Notes under the pieces: generated by a model | The model's input: the letters and a program-made list of their open reading frames with translations, nothing else | What the model was told of the DNA's origin: nothing | Database searches by the model: none | Shown: in pieces, positions 1 to 6,950 of the stretch | Layout: every line of letters begins with the position of its first letter | Position numbering within the stretch: the stretch's first letter is position 1 | Translations under genes and position numbers: made by a program | Source: Candidatus Humimicrobium oleiphilum | GTDB lineage: Bacteria > Actinomycetota > Humimicrobiia > Humimicrobiales > Humimicrobiaceae | NCBI GenBank assembly: GCA_002304935.1 | Contig: DBPS01000046.1 | Coordinates: forward strand, 3,422-20,057 | Direction: 5' to 3' | Length of the DNA: 16,636 nucleotides

Positions 1-150
1 GGAATATCTGAATACTGGACATTCAGAGGGACACAGATGGGCCCCATGTCTGCTGCAATTATCCTTGCAATTATCCCGATGATCGTATTATCATATTTTG
101 TCCAGAAATATATGTTACGTGGTCTGGGTGGCGGAGCAATAAAAGGTTAG
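1..150 (+). CDS. Sugar ABC transporter permease, MalG type (3' end only)
   Basis: The first 49 codons, read in frame 1 to the TAG at 148-150, are the C-terminal tail of an inner-membrane permease of the CUT1 (MalG/UgpE-like) binding-protein-dependent family. The readable part has a soluble stretch (EYWTFRGTQMGPMSAA), one hydrophobic helix (IILAIIPMIVLSYFV) and the family's usual ending, QKYMLRGLGGGAIKG, which resembles the F-RGL-GA-KG tail of MalG homologues. The conserved EAA loop would lie upstream, outside the window. It belongs to a different transporter class from the CUT2 system that follows, and a consensus promoter separates the two, so they are probably separate transcription units. 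The substrate cannot be told from this fragment. Confidence 0.85.
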   Translation, partial: GISEYWTFRGTQMGPMSAAIILAIIPMIVLSYFVQKYMLRGLGGGAIKG

Positions 151-273
151 CAAACCGTAAATGATTTTATAGATATTGTTATCGAAGGTTTTGAAATATT
201 TAATATTTCATTAGCAGTCATATTTGTTTTTATATTTTTTTAAAAATAAATTGTTTATTTTAATTGGTCTTTA

Positions 274-303
274 TTGACAGCTTTTATGCTTTATTGATAT
301 AAT
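274..303 (+). promoter_or_regulatory. Sigma-70-type promoter for the riboswitch and CUT2 operon
   Basis: A perfect -35 box TTGACA (274-279) and a perfect -10 box TATAAT (298-303) are separated by 18 bases. Transcription would start near 310, about a dozen bases before the first helix of the glycine riboswitch, as expected for a leader RNA. Both boxes match consensus exactly, so the promoter is probably strong, leaving control to the riboswitch and terminator. Confidence 0.8.
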
Positions 304-320
304 TTTTTCTTATATAGAAT

Positions 321-500
321 TAGTTGATAGATCCCAGTTGAAAGGATACTGGAGCCGAAGGATTTATAATCTCAGGCAAAAGGATCGACTTATTAAATTG
401 TTCTGGAGAAACTATATTTATTGAAGATTTGTATCTGATTGAATTTAGAGTTGATATAGTTACCGAAGGGGATAAGATCTCTCAGGTTTAAGGACAGAAC
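321..500 (+). ncRNA. Tandem glycine riboswitch 1 (two aptamers), leader of the CUT2 transporter
   Basis: Two glycine aptamers lie head to tail. Aptamer I has P1 AGTTGAT (322-328) paired with ATCGACT (384-390, one G-U), and the core motifs CCGAAGG (355-361) and CTCAGG (371-376). Aptamer II has P1 GTTCTG (400-405) with CAGAAC (495-500), a stem AACTATAT (410-417) with ATATAGTT (454-461), and the core motifs CCGAAGG (463-469) and CTCAGG (481-486). These core motifs and the tandem layout are hallmarks of the glycine (gcvT-type) riboswitch. The 3' strand of aptamer II's P1 is also part of the terminator's 5' strand, so P1 and the terminator are mutually exclusive. The predicted sign is glycine-ON, which is an inference from base pairing. 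Family assignment is confident. Confidence 0.92.
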
Positions 501-536
501 TTAATTATAGATAATAATTAAGTTCTGTCCTTTTTT
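491..536 (+). terminator. Riboswitch-controlled intrinsic terminator 1
   Basis: A perfect 18-bp hairpin (491-508 with 514-531, loop AGATA) is followed by a run of T residues (531-536). Its 5' strand contains CAGAAC (495-500), which is also the 3' strand of the P1 helix of glycine aptamer II. When aptamer II is folded around glycine the hairpin cannot fully form, so readthrough into the transporter genes is expected with glycine bound. Confidence 0.93.
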
Positions 537-544
537 ATATATAG

Positions 545-577
545 TTAAACCTAAAATTAATTAAACTTTAGGTTTAA
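545..577 (+). repeat. Perfect 11-bp inverted repeat between terminator and ATPase gene
   Basis: TTAAACCTAAA (545-555) and TTTAGGTTTAA (567-577) are exact reverse complements around an 11-base spacer. No T tract follows, so it is not a second terminator. It could be a protein-binding palindrome or an mRNA hairpin just upstream of the ATPase ribosome binding site (CGGAGG, 595-600). The function is unknown. Confidence 0.6.
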
Positions 578-608
578 ATAATGGAAATTTTATTCGGAGG
601 TACTTAAA

Positions 609-2132
609 ATCGAAAAAAGAATATTATTAAAAATCCAAAACATTAGTAAAAGTTTCCCCGGAACACAAGCTCTTAAAAATGTAAGCCTGAACATAAGGGA
701 AGGTGAAGTCCATGGCATAGTCGGTGAAAATGGAGCAGGAAAGTCAACATTGATGAACATAATCAGTGGAGTTTTCCTGCCTGATGATGGAAGTATTTTA
801 TTTAATGATGAAGAAACTATATTTAAAAATCCTAATGAATCTCAAATGAAGGGCATAGGGTTTGTTCATCAGGAAATATCATTATGCGAGCATATGTCAG
901 TTGCTGAAAATATTTTTATGGGGAGAATGCCTGTAAACAAGCTAGGGATGATTAACAAAAAAGTATTAATAAAAAAATCAGAAGAAATCCTTAAACTTTT
1001 TAGGGAACCAAGCAGGCCAAAATCAAACAAAAAAATTGGTGAATTGAGCATAAGCCAGAAACAGATCGTTGAAATTGCAAGAGCTATATCATTAGATTGC
1101 AAAGTAATAATTCTTGATGAGCCTACATCCTCGCTGACAGAATCTGAAACCGAAGTATTATTTGAAATAATCAGAAATCTGAAAGACAAAGATATAAGCA
1201 TAATATATATAAGCCACAGACTTTCAGAAATATTCCAGTTATGTGAAAAAATAACAATAATGAAAGATGGAGAAGTTATAGATACTGTTAATGCCCGGGA
1301 TGTAAGCGAAAATGAAGTTGTAAACAAAATGGTAGGCAGAGATATTAAAAATTTCTTTCCTGAAAAAACGGCTATGGGAGATAAGGAAAGAAAAGTTCTT
1401 TTAAGAGTAGAAAACTTATCAAGGGACGGATATTTTAAAGATATTGATTTTGAATTATATCAGGGAGAAATATTAGGTTTTTCAGGTTTGACAGGATCAG
1501 GTCGCTCAGAGGTAGCAAAAGCTATCTGTGGTATTGATAAAATAAGTAGTGGCAGCATATTCATCAATGATAATAAAGTAAAAATTGATAGCTATCCAAA
1601 ATCAATGAAAAACGGTCTCGTATATTTGACAGAAAACAGAAAGGAGGAAGGTTTATTTCAGGGTCTGGACATTAAAAGGAACCTGACAGTATCCGGTATT
1701 GAAAAGGTTTCAAACAAACATTTATTACTATGGCTTAATGCTAGAAAAGAAATATCTGCTTCTAAAAAAATGGTAAAAGATCTGGATATTAAAATATCAA
1801 GCATTAACCAGAAAATAAACAGTCTTAGTGGTGGTAACCAGCAAAAAGTAATAGTTGCACGATGGCTTTTTGTAGACCCTAAAATAATTATTCTTGATGA
1901 GCCGACAAAGGGTATTGATGTTAAAACCAAATCCGAGATTTATTCACTTATAAGAAATCTGGCTGATAACGGGATAGGTACAATTATAATATCATCTGAC
2001 CTTCCTGAAATTATAGGGCTATGTGACAGAATTATTGTAATGCATGAAGGGATAATAGCAGGAGCTTTAACCAGTGAAGATATTAATGAAGTTAAAATTG
2101 TCTCTCTTGCTTCAGGCATCAAGGAAAAATAA
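609..2132 (+). CDS. CUT2 (ribose/simple-sugar type) ABC transporter ATPase, non-AUG start
   Basis: This is a cytoplasmic ATPase with two fused nucleotide-binding domains, the RbsA/MglA/XylG architecture. Domain 1 has Walker A GENGAGKST (residues 39-47), signature LSISQKQ (from 146) and Walker B LDEPT (169-173). Domain 2 has the degenerate Walker A GLTGSGRSE (293-301, Arg for Lys, typical of this family), signature LSGGNQQ (406-412) and LDEPTKGID (429-437). The reading frame is open from 582 but has no ATG, GTG, TTG or CTG before Walker A. The strong Shine-Dalgarno CGGAGG (595-600) sits 8 bases before ATC at 609. Starting there gives 507 residues, the normal family length, with a usual N-terminus (LLKIQNISKSFPGTQALKNVS). 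A TTG at 750 would remove Walker A and is rejected. The gene heads the riboswitch-controlled operon with the permease and binding protein. The substrate is unknown, since this family carries sugars and some non-sugars. Confidence 0.9.
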   Translation: MEKRILLKIQNISKSFPGTQALKNVSLNIREGEVHGIVGENGAGKSTLMNIISGVFLPDDGSILFNDEETIFKNPNESQMKGIGFVHQEISLCEHMSVAENIFMGRMPVNKLGMINKKVLIKKSEEILKLFREPSRPKSNKKIGELSISQKQIVEIARAISLDCKVIILDEPTSSLTESETEVLFEIIRNLKDKDISIIYISHRLSEIFQLCEKITIMKDGEVIDTVNARDVSENEVVNKMVGRDIKNFFPEKTAMGDKERKVLLRVENLSRDGYFKDIDFELYQGEILGFSGLTGSGRSEVAKAICGIDKISSGSIFINDNKVKIDSYPKSMKNGLVYLTENRKEEGLFQGLDIKRNLTVSGIEKVSNKHLLLWLNARKEISASKKMVKDLDIKISSINQKINSLSGGNQQKVIVARWLFVDPKIIILDEPTKGIDVKTKSEIYSLIRNLADNGIGTIIISSDLPEIIGLCDRIIVMHEGIIAGALTSEDINEVKIVSLASGIKEK

Positions 2133-2185
2133 ATTTATAAAAATACAAAGTACGTATTATCAAATTATCAAGGAGATATTTTGTA

Positions 2186-3205
2186 ATGGTTGAGAATAAT
2201 GAAAGAAATTCTTTTGGAAAAGTAGGTAAGGGATTTAGAAGCTTCTTAAAATTCAGGGAAGCCATGTTGATTTTTATAGTAATAGGGTTTGTATTGATAA
2301 TTTCGATTATGTCTCCGAATTTTTTAACAGCTGATAATATAAGATCTCTTCTTGTAGGTCTTGCTCTGGACGCAATAATGGTGATAGGTATGGCTTATGC
2401 CATCATTACTGCCGGCCTGGATTTATCAATTGGGTCTGTATTAGCATTATCAGGCGTGGTAACCGGAAAATTATTTGTAATGGGTGTAAATATATGGCTG
2501 GCCGCATTGATAGGAATTATTGTAGCTGTTTTATGTGGAGCATTAAGCGGATTTTTGATTGGAAAAGTTGGCCTGAATTCTTTTATAACTACTTTGGGTG
2601 TTTCAGGAATTGCCAGAGGTATTTGTTTTGTAATAACAGAAGGTACACCTATTCCATTGATTAATAAGCTACCTGAAAGTTTTAAATTTATCGGTGGAGG
2701 AAAATTAAAGGGAATACCGTTAATTGTTATTATTGCCTTCGTTATTTTAATTGTCGGAGATCTGCTTTTACGTAGATCTGCCTCAATGAGAAAGATTTAT
2801 TATACCGGCAGCAATGAAAAAGCAGCCATGCTTTCAGGAATAAATGTTGTTAAGGTTAAATTCGGAGTATATATAATATCAGCATTACTGGCTGGAATAG
2901 CAGGAGTGCTTGCTGATGCAAGATTCGGTGTGGCGACTCCGATTATAGGAGGAGAAACTGCAATGACACTAATATCAGCTGCAGTAATAGGAGGTTGCAG
3001 TTTTTCAGGAGGAGAAGGTTCTGTTTTCGGGGCAATTCTTGGTATATTCTTATTATCTCTGGTAACCAATGCTCTTATTCTTTTAAATATATCCATATAC
3101 TGGCAGCAATTAGTAACAGGTATAATCCTGGTTTTGGCAATTACTCTGGACCATGTAAGGAACAAAAGAATGGAGCAATCAATGTTGCGGCTTCGAAAAA
3201 TATAA
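2186..3205 (+). CDS. CUT2 ABC transporter permease (RbsC/AraH family)
   Basis: This inner-membrane permease of 339 residues has roughly eight to ten hydrophobic segments, separated by a short cytoplasmic N-terminus rich in charged residues (1-25). The family signature AGLDLSIGSVLALSG is at about 76-90. The motif YYTGSNEKAAMLSGI, the usual ATPase-facing loop of RbsC-type permeases, lies in the second half. The start ATG at 2186 follows AAGGAG (2170-2175) at 10 bases. It lies 53 bases after the ATPase stop and is part of the same operon. The length is normal for the family, and the protein would pair with the double ATPase and with the lipoprotein encoded next. The substrate cannot be deduced from the permease. 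Confidence 0.93.
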   Translation: MVENNERNSFGKVGKGFRSFLKFREAMLIFIVIGFVLIISIMSPNFLTADNIRSLLVGLALDAIMVIGMAYAIITAGLDLSIGSVLALSGVVTGKLFVMGVNIWLAALIGIIVAVLCGALSGFLIGKVGLNSFITTLGVSGIARGICFVITEGTPIPLINKLPESFKFIGGGKLKGIPLIVIIAFVILIVGDLLLRRSASMRKIYYTGSNEKAAMLSGINVVKVKFGVYIISALLAGIAGVLADARFGVATPIIGGETAMTLISAAVIGGCSFSGGEGSVFGAILGIFLLSLVTNALILLNISIYWQQLVTGIILVLAITLDHVRNKRMEQSMLRLRKI

Positions 3206-3297
3206 TAAATATAGAGGCAGCAGTTTATTGATAAATAATTAAATTGCGGATTGTAATTTTTAAAATAGCAACATAAACAAGAAAGGATGAATAGAGA

Positions 3298-4338
3298 ATG
3301 AAAAAAGTACTTGTCGGAATATTAATATGCATTATGACTGTATTTTGTTTCTCTATGGCAACTGGCTGTAGCAAAAGTGAGATTGCCGCGGAAGGTCAAC
3401 AGAGTGCAGAGAGCGGAGCATCAAGTCCGTTAATAGGAAGTCCGGATGAAACTTATTATATGGTAACTTTCCTGTCCGGAGCAGCATACTGGGTTGGTTG
3501 TTATGAAGGTATGGAAGCAGCAGCTGAATTATATGGCGTAAAAACTGTTTACACCGGAACTGCAGAATATGATGTAAATAAACAGGTTACTGCATTTGAT
3601 CAGGTAGCTGCAAAAAAACCTGCCGGAATAGCTATAACTGCTATTAATCCGGATGCGTTTATAGTCCCGATTAATAAAGCTATGGATAGCGGTATTCCTG
3701 TTGTTGCATTTGACTCAGACAGCCCTGACAGTAAAGCGCTGTCTTTTCTTTGTACTGATAACTACGAAGCAGGAATTATTGCCGGCAAAAAGACTATTGA
3801 ACTTATAGGAGAAGGAACAATCGGTATACTTGAAAGACCTGGCCAGTTGTGTATAGATCAGCGTGTTGCAGGATATAAAGACGCAATAGCGGCATCTGAG
3901 AATATGGAAGTAATCATTACTGCAGACGCAGGCGGAGATGAAACTAAAGCTGCAACAGCTGTTAGTAATATGATTTCTTCTGAGCCTGATCTTGATGTTA
4001 TCTTTGCCTGCACAGGTATAGAAGCAATCGGAGCTGCAACAGCTGTTAAGGAATCAGGAAAGCCAATTAAAGTTGTAACATTTGACTCTGATGCTGCAGT
4101 AGTACAGCTAATAAAAGAAGGTCTGATATTCTGTACACTTGAAGAGCAGACATATTCAATGGGTTACTGGACAATGGTATTCCTATATAATTATGCCCAT
4201 GGTCTGGTTAATCCTCCAACAGACTGGAAAGAGGTTGGTACAAGCCCGATGCCTCAGTATGTTGATACAGGAATTAACGTAATAACTGCTGAAAATGTTG
4301 ATTTTTATGTTGAAAAGTATGCCAACCAGGAGCAATAG
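3298..4338 (+). CDS. CUT2 substrate-binding lipoprotein (periplasmic-binding-protein type 1, RbsB-like)
   Basis: The 346-residue precursor has a lipoprotein signal peptide: basic MKK, a hydrophobic core, then ATGC with the acylated Cys at residue 24. A polar linker (about 25-45) leads into the two-lobed sugar-binding fold. RbsB-like features include YYMVTFLSGAAYWVG (start of the first lobe), the hinge-side stretch IPVVAFDSDSP, the TDNYEAGIIAGK motif and VVTFDSD in the second lobe. It would capture the ligand outside the membrane and deliver it to the permease. AAAGGA at 3282-3287 precedes the ATG by 10 bases. It is the last gene of the riboswitch-controlled unit, and a strong hairpin follows the stop. 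The ligand is unknown. Glycine control hints at a compound related to glycine, but the fold is a sugar-type one. Confidence 0.9.
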   Translation: MKKVLVGILICIMTVFCFSMATGCSKSEIAAEGQQSAESGASSPLIGSPDETYYMVTFLSGAAYWVGCYEGMEAAAELYGVKTVYTGTAEYDVNKQVTAFDQVAAKKPAGIAITAINPDAFIVPINKAMDSGIPVVAFDSDSPDSKALSFLCTDNYEAGIIAGKKTIELIGEGTIGILERPGQLCIDQRVAGYKDAIAASENMEVIITADAGGDETKAATAVSNMISSEPDLDVIFACTGIEAIGAATAVKESGKPIKVVTFDSDAAVVQLIKEGLIFCTLEEQTYSMGYWTMVFLYNYAHGLVNPPTDWKEVGTSPMPQYVDTGINVITAENVDFYVEKYANQEQ

Positions 4339-4349
4339 AATAATTAAAA

Positions 4350-4399
4350 CCCAAGAGCAGTAAGTGATTTTTAGGAAGATGTACTTACTACCTCTGGGG
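4350..4399 (+). repeat. Imperfect hairpin just after the binding-protein gene
   Basis: CCCAAGAG (4350-4357) pairs with CTCTGGGG (4392-4399, one mismatch), and AGTAAGT (4359-4365) pairs with ACTTACT (4383-4389) across a small internal loop. The apical loop is 17 bases. It begins 12 bases after the stop codon at 4338. No T tract follows on this strand, so it is not a standard terminator. It may protect or process the 3' end of the transporter mRNA. Confidence 0.5.
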
Positions 4400-4413
4400 C
4401 AATAAAAAATATT

Positions 4414-4474
4414 GGAGCATATTCTCCTTTGAAATATGGCAAGATAAAAATGAATTAAAGGAGAATATGCTTCC
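4414..4474 (+). repeat. Long inverted repeat hiding a Shine-Dalgarno sequence
   Basis: GCATATTCTCCTTT (4417-4430) and AAAGGAGAATATGC (4457-4470) are perfect 14-base reverse complements. They extend by GGA/TCC with one bulged T, and the loop is 26 bases. The right arm contains AAAGGAG followed by an ATG (4467) that opens a 19-codon reading frame ending at 4526, so folding would occlude that start. Read on the - strand, the stem is followed by a T-rich stretch, so it might act as a - strand terminator, but no - strand gene is seen. The role is unknown. Confidence 0.55.
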
Positions 4475-4807
4475 AAAAGTCATAGTAAATAATCTTATTT
4501 TTAAAAAAAGGCATTATTGTAATTAATTAATATTAAATAGTTAAAATAAGAGCTAATAAATATTAAGAAAAATTTATTTTATCAAACTGTTCGTTATAAA
4601 GGTTAAACAAGGTTTAAAAAATAAAAACACATAAATAATCTGGCTGAAAATTCGGGAAGAAAATTTTAATTCTTAGTGATGATTAAAAAAAATTTAAAAG
4701 CTTTATTAAAGCTATAAAAATCATATTTAAGTAATAGAAATGTAATATGTCAAAAATTTTAAATAAAAGATATTGTTCAAAAAATTCAAAAAAATAAAGG
4801 AGCAATT

Positions 4808-5767
4808 ATGAAGTTATCTAAAGAAAAATTATCAGACATGCTGGAAAAGATGTTATTGGCAAGGGCATTTGACACACCTCTGGATGACTTGGTTTTTGAA
4901 AGCAAGATACCTGCTACTGTTCATCAGTGTATCGGACAGGAAGGGAATATAGGTACTATTTTTCCTTTAAATAAAGATGACTATATTTTTACCGGTCATA
5001 GAAGTCATGGACTTTTACTGGCAAAGGGACTTGATCCAAAAAAAATGATGGCTGAGATATTCGGAAAATCTACTGGATATAATAAGGGAAAAGGTGGGTC
5101 AATGCATATTACAGCTCCTGAATATGGTGCTATGGGATCCAATGGCATACTTGGATATGTAACTGTATTGGTGAATGGTCCGTCTTTTTATTCAAAGCTG
5201 AAGAAACTAAACAGGGTATCGGTAGCATATTTCGGAGAAGGAGCATCCAATCAGGGATTTGTTCATGAAGGTATGAATCTGGCTGCTATATGGAAATTGC
5301 CGACAATTTTTGTTTTGGAAAATAATCACTATGCAGAGGCAACTGCAGTAGAATATGCATGTAGCACACAGGATCTGGCTCTAAGAGGAAAGGCTTACGG
5401 GATACCAAGTTATAATGTCGATGGTTCTGATATATTGGAAGTCTATACCAAAATGCAGGAAGTTGTTGAGAATGCACGAAATAATAAAGGACCATCTCTT
5501 CTTGTTATTGACTGCTACAGATATAAAGGTCACCAGATAGGAGAACCTGGAGGATACAGGACCGAAGAAGAGATTCAGAATTATAGAAACACCAAAGACC
5601 CTATAATGAAATTTAAAAAATATTTAATAGGACTGGGTTATCTTACTGAAGATAAATATATTGAACTTGAGAAAAAAGCAAAAAAGATTATAGACGATGC
5701 AATTAAATTTGCAGATGAAAGCCCTTATCCTGAACCTTCGGAGACTTATACCGAAGTATATGTTTAG
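4808..5767 (+). CDS. acoA: Thiamine-pyrophosphate-dependent dehydrogenase E1 component, alpha subunit (acetoin-dehydrogenase-like)
   Basis: This is the alpha subunit of a heterotetrameric E1 that decarboxylates or cleaves its substrate on thiamine pyrophosphate (TPP) and passes the acyl group to E2 lipoate. Landmarks are FTGHRSHG (62-68), GYNKGKGGSMHI (90-101), the TPP/Mg motif GEGASNQG (143-150) with ENN at 171-173, and YRYKGHQIGEPGGYRTEEE (238-255), the phosphorylation-loop region of E1alpha. At 319 residues it matches AcoA-type subunits better than the longer pyruvate dehydrogenase E1alpha. Two oddities: the metal-binding Asp of GDG is Glu144, and residues 114-130 lack the usual GG-x-P-x-A-x-G stretch that contacts TPP. 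RBS AAAGGAG precedes the ATG. The operon continues with E1beta and E2. The substrate could be acetoin, pyruvate or a branched 2-oxoacid; acetoin is preferred from length and context. Confidence 0.82.
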   Translation: MKLSKEKLSDMLEKMLLARAFDTPLDDLVFESKIPATVHQCIGQEGNIGTIFPLNKDDYIFTGHRSHGLLLAKGLDPKKMMAEIFGKSTGYNKGKGGSMHITAPEYGAMGSNGILGYVTVLVNGPSFYSKLKKLNRVSVAYFGEGASNQGFVHEGMNLAAIWKLPTIFVLENNHYAEATAVEYACSTQDLALRGKAYGIPSYNVDGSDILEVYTKMQEVVENARNNKGPSLLVIDCYRYKGHQIGEPGGYRTEEEIQNYRNTKDPIMKFKKYLIGLGYLTEDKYIELEKKAKKIIDDAIKFADESPYPEPSETYTEVYV

Positions 5768-5847
5768 AATTATAAATTAAATATTGGAAAGTATTTTTAA
5801 GTATTTAAACATGTTATGAAATATAAATTTTTGAAAGGGACACAATA

Positions 5848-6861
5848 ATGAAAAGGGAAATAACATATAAAGAAGCTATTGCTGAAGGTCTGGCTATAAC
5901 AATGAGAACGGACGAAAATGTAGTCATTTTAGGCGAAGACCTTGTAGGAGGCGTTGGGAAAGGTGACGATAGTTTACTGGATGCATGGGGAGGTCCTTTT
6001 ACAGTAACAAAAGGGTTTGTAAAGGAATTTGGCCTGGAACGGATTTTTGACACACCAATATCTGAAAATGCTTTTATAGGTGCCTCAATTGGTGCTTCAA
6101 TGATAGGCCTGAGACCTGTTGTTGAATTGATGTATGGAGATTTTATGGGCGTTTGTTTTGACAACTTCTTAAATCAGGCTGCAAAACAAAGATATATGTT
6201 TGGAGGAGCACAGAAAAACCCTATAACGGTAAGAACAACTTATGGGTGTGGCTGGCGTGAAGGAGCGCATCATTCGCATGTTAATTACTCATTGATTACG
6301 CATATACCGGGGTGGTATGTAGTAGCACCATCTACACCATACGACATGAAAGGCTGCCTGATTTCAGCCATTAGAAACGACAATCCTGTTTTTGTTTTTG
6401 AACACAGGCTTCTTTATGATAAAAAAGGTGTTGTACCTGAAGGCGATTATGAGCTTGAGATAGGTAAAGGAGACATAAAGAAGGAAGGAAAGGATATTAC
6501 AGTTGTTGCAATAGGCGGTACTGTAAACATGGCAATAAATGTTGCTTCAAAGCTTGAAAATGAAAATATTAGTGTTGAAGTTATTGATCCGATATGGCTG
6601 GCACCACTGGATGAAGAGTTGATTTTAAAATCAGTAGAAAAAACGGGTAATTTACTTGTAGTAGATGAAGACAATCCCAGGTGTAGCGTAGCAACAGATA
6701 TTATAACCTTGGTTGCCGAAAAAGGGTTAGATTATATTGTATCTAAAATTAAAAGATTGAATTGTCCCAATACCCCGGTTCCTTTTAGTCCTGTACTTGA
6801 AGATGAATATATGATTACCGAAAAGAAAATAGAAGAAGCTATTAAAAGCGTACTTAAATAG
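5848..6861 (+). CDS. acoB: Thiamine-pyrophosphate-dependent dehydrogenase E1 component, beta subunit (acetoin-dehydrogenase-like)
   Basis: This is the beta subunit of the same E1; it completes the two active sites with the alpha subunit. The 337 residues follow the family closely: ILGEDLVGGVGKGDD (27-41, with the conserved Glu30 near the TPP aminopyrimidine), RIFDTPISENAFIGAS (65-80), the His-rich GAHHSH (138-143), IPGWYVVAPSTPYDMKG, and FEHRLLYDKKGVVPEGDY. The C-terminal transketolase-type domain (about 210-337) contains LLVVDEDNPRCSVATDI. Unlike the alpha subunit, no key motif looks altered. The gene lies 80 bases after acoA, with GAAAGGGA before the ATG at 5848. A hairpin lies between this gene and the E2 gene. 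Family assignment is firm; the exact substrate of the complex is less certain. Confidence 0.88.
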   Translation: MKREITYKEAIAEGLAITMRTDENVVILGEDLVGGVGKGDDSLLDAWGGPFTVTKGFVKEFGLERIFDTPISENAFIGASIGASMIGLRPVVELMYGDFMGVCFDNFLNQAAKQRYMFGGAQKNPITVRTTYGCGWREGAHHSHVNYSLITHIPGWYVVAPSTPYDMKGCLISAIRNDNPVFVFEHRLLYDKKGVVPEGDYELEIGKGDIKKEGKDITVVAIGGTVNMAINVASKLENENISVEVIDPIWLAPLDEELILKSVEKTGNLLVVDEDNPRCSVATDIITLVAEKGLDYIVSKIKRLNCPNTPVPFSPVLEDEYMITEKKIEEAIKSVLK

Positions 6862-6871
6862 TTATATATCT

Positions 6872-6909
6872 AAGAATTAATATGGGAGTACTTCCCAGAT
6901 ATGATTCTT
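6872..6909 (+). repeat. Intercistronic hairpin between E1beta and E2 genes
   Basis: AAGAAT (6872-6877) pairs with ATTCTT (6904-6909), ATAT (6880-6883) with ATAT (6899-6902), and GGGA (6884-6887) with TCCC (6893-6896) around the loop GTACT. There is no T tract. It is probably an mRNA processing or stability element that could set the E1/E2 ratio; this role is inferred. Confidence 0.4.
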
Positions 6910-6950
6910 GTTCACAGTAAAAATAAAAATTGTCCTAAAAGGGAGATAAG

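Larger units (their letters stand above)
4339..4807 (+). other. 469-base non-coding gap with two structured inverted repeats
   Basis: No convincing gene is seen. The first 140 bases hold two hairpins (listed separately). The rest (4475-4807) is very AT-rich, contains small elements such as AGCTTT-ATT-AAAGCT (4699-4713), and ends in the AAAGGAG site for the E1alpha gene. A promoter for the dehydrogenase operon must lie here or upstream, but no good -35/-10 pair stands out. GGTTTAAA at 4611-4618 also occurs in the palindrome at 571-578, possibly by chance. Confidence 0.6.

Noticed and set aside
193..240. Possible terminator after the MalG-type permease (GAAATA/TATTTC hairpin then T-rich stretch)
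   Set aside because: The stem is only 6 AT-rich pairs and the T-rich stretch starts more than 10 bases later, so it does not meet the usual form of an intrinsic terminator.
750..2132. Shorter ATPase starting at TTG 750
   Set aside because: This start falls inside Walker A (GKST-LMN) and would remove a functional ATP-binding site that is fully encoded upstream in the same frame.
2995..3231. 78-codon + strand ORF inside the permease gene
   Set aside because: It overlaps the conserved permease frame and its translation resembles no family; it is an out-of-frame shadow.
4414..4474. Inverted repeat as a + strand intrinsic terminator of the transporter operon
   Set aside because: The loop is 26 bases and no T tract follows on the + strand, so it is recorded as a repeat of unknown role.
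4475..4807. Promoter for the dehydrogenase operon
   Set aside because: Several AT-rich -10-like strings exist (for example TAATAT at 4743) but none has an acceptable -35 box at 16-18 bases, so none is called.
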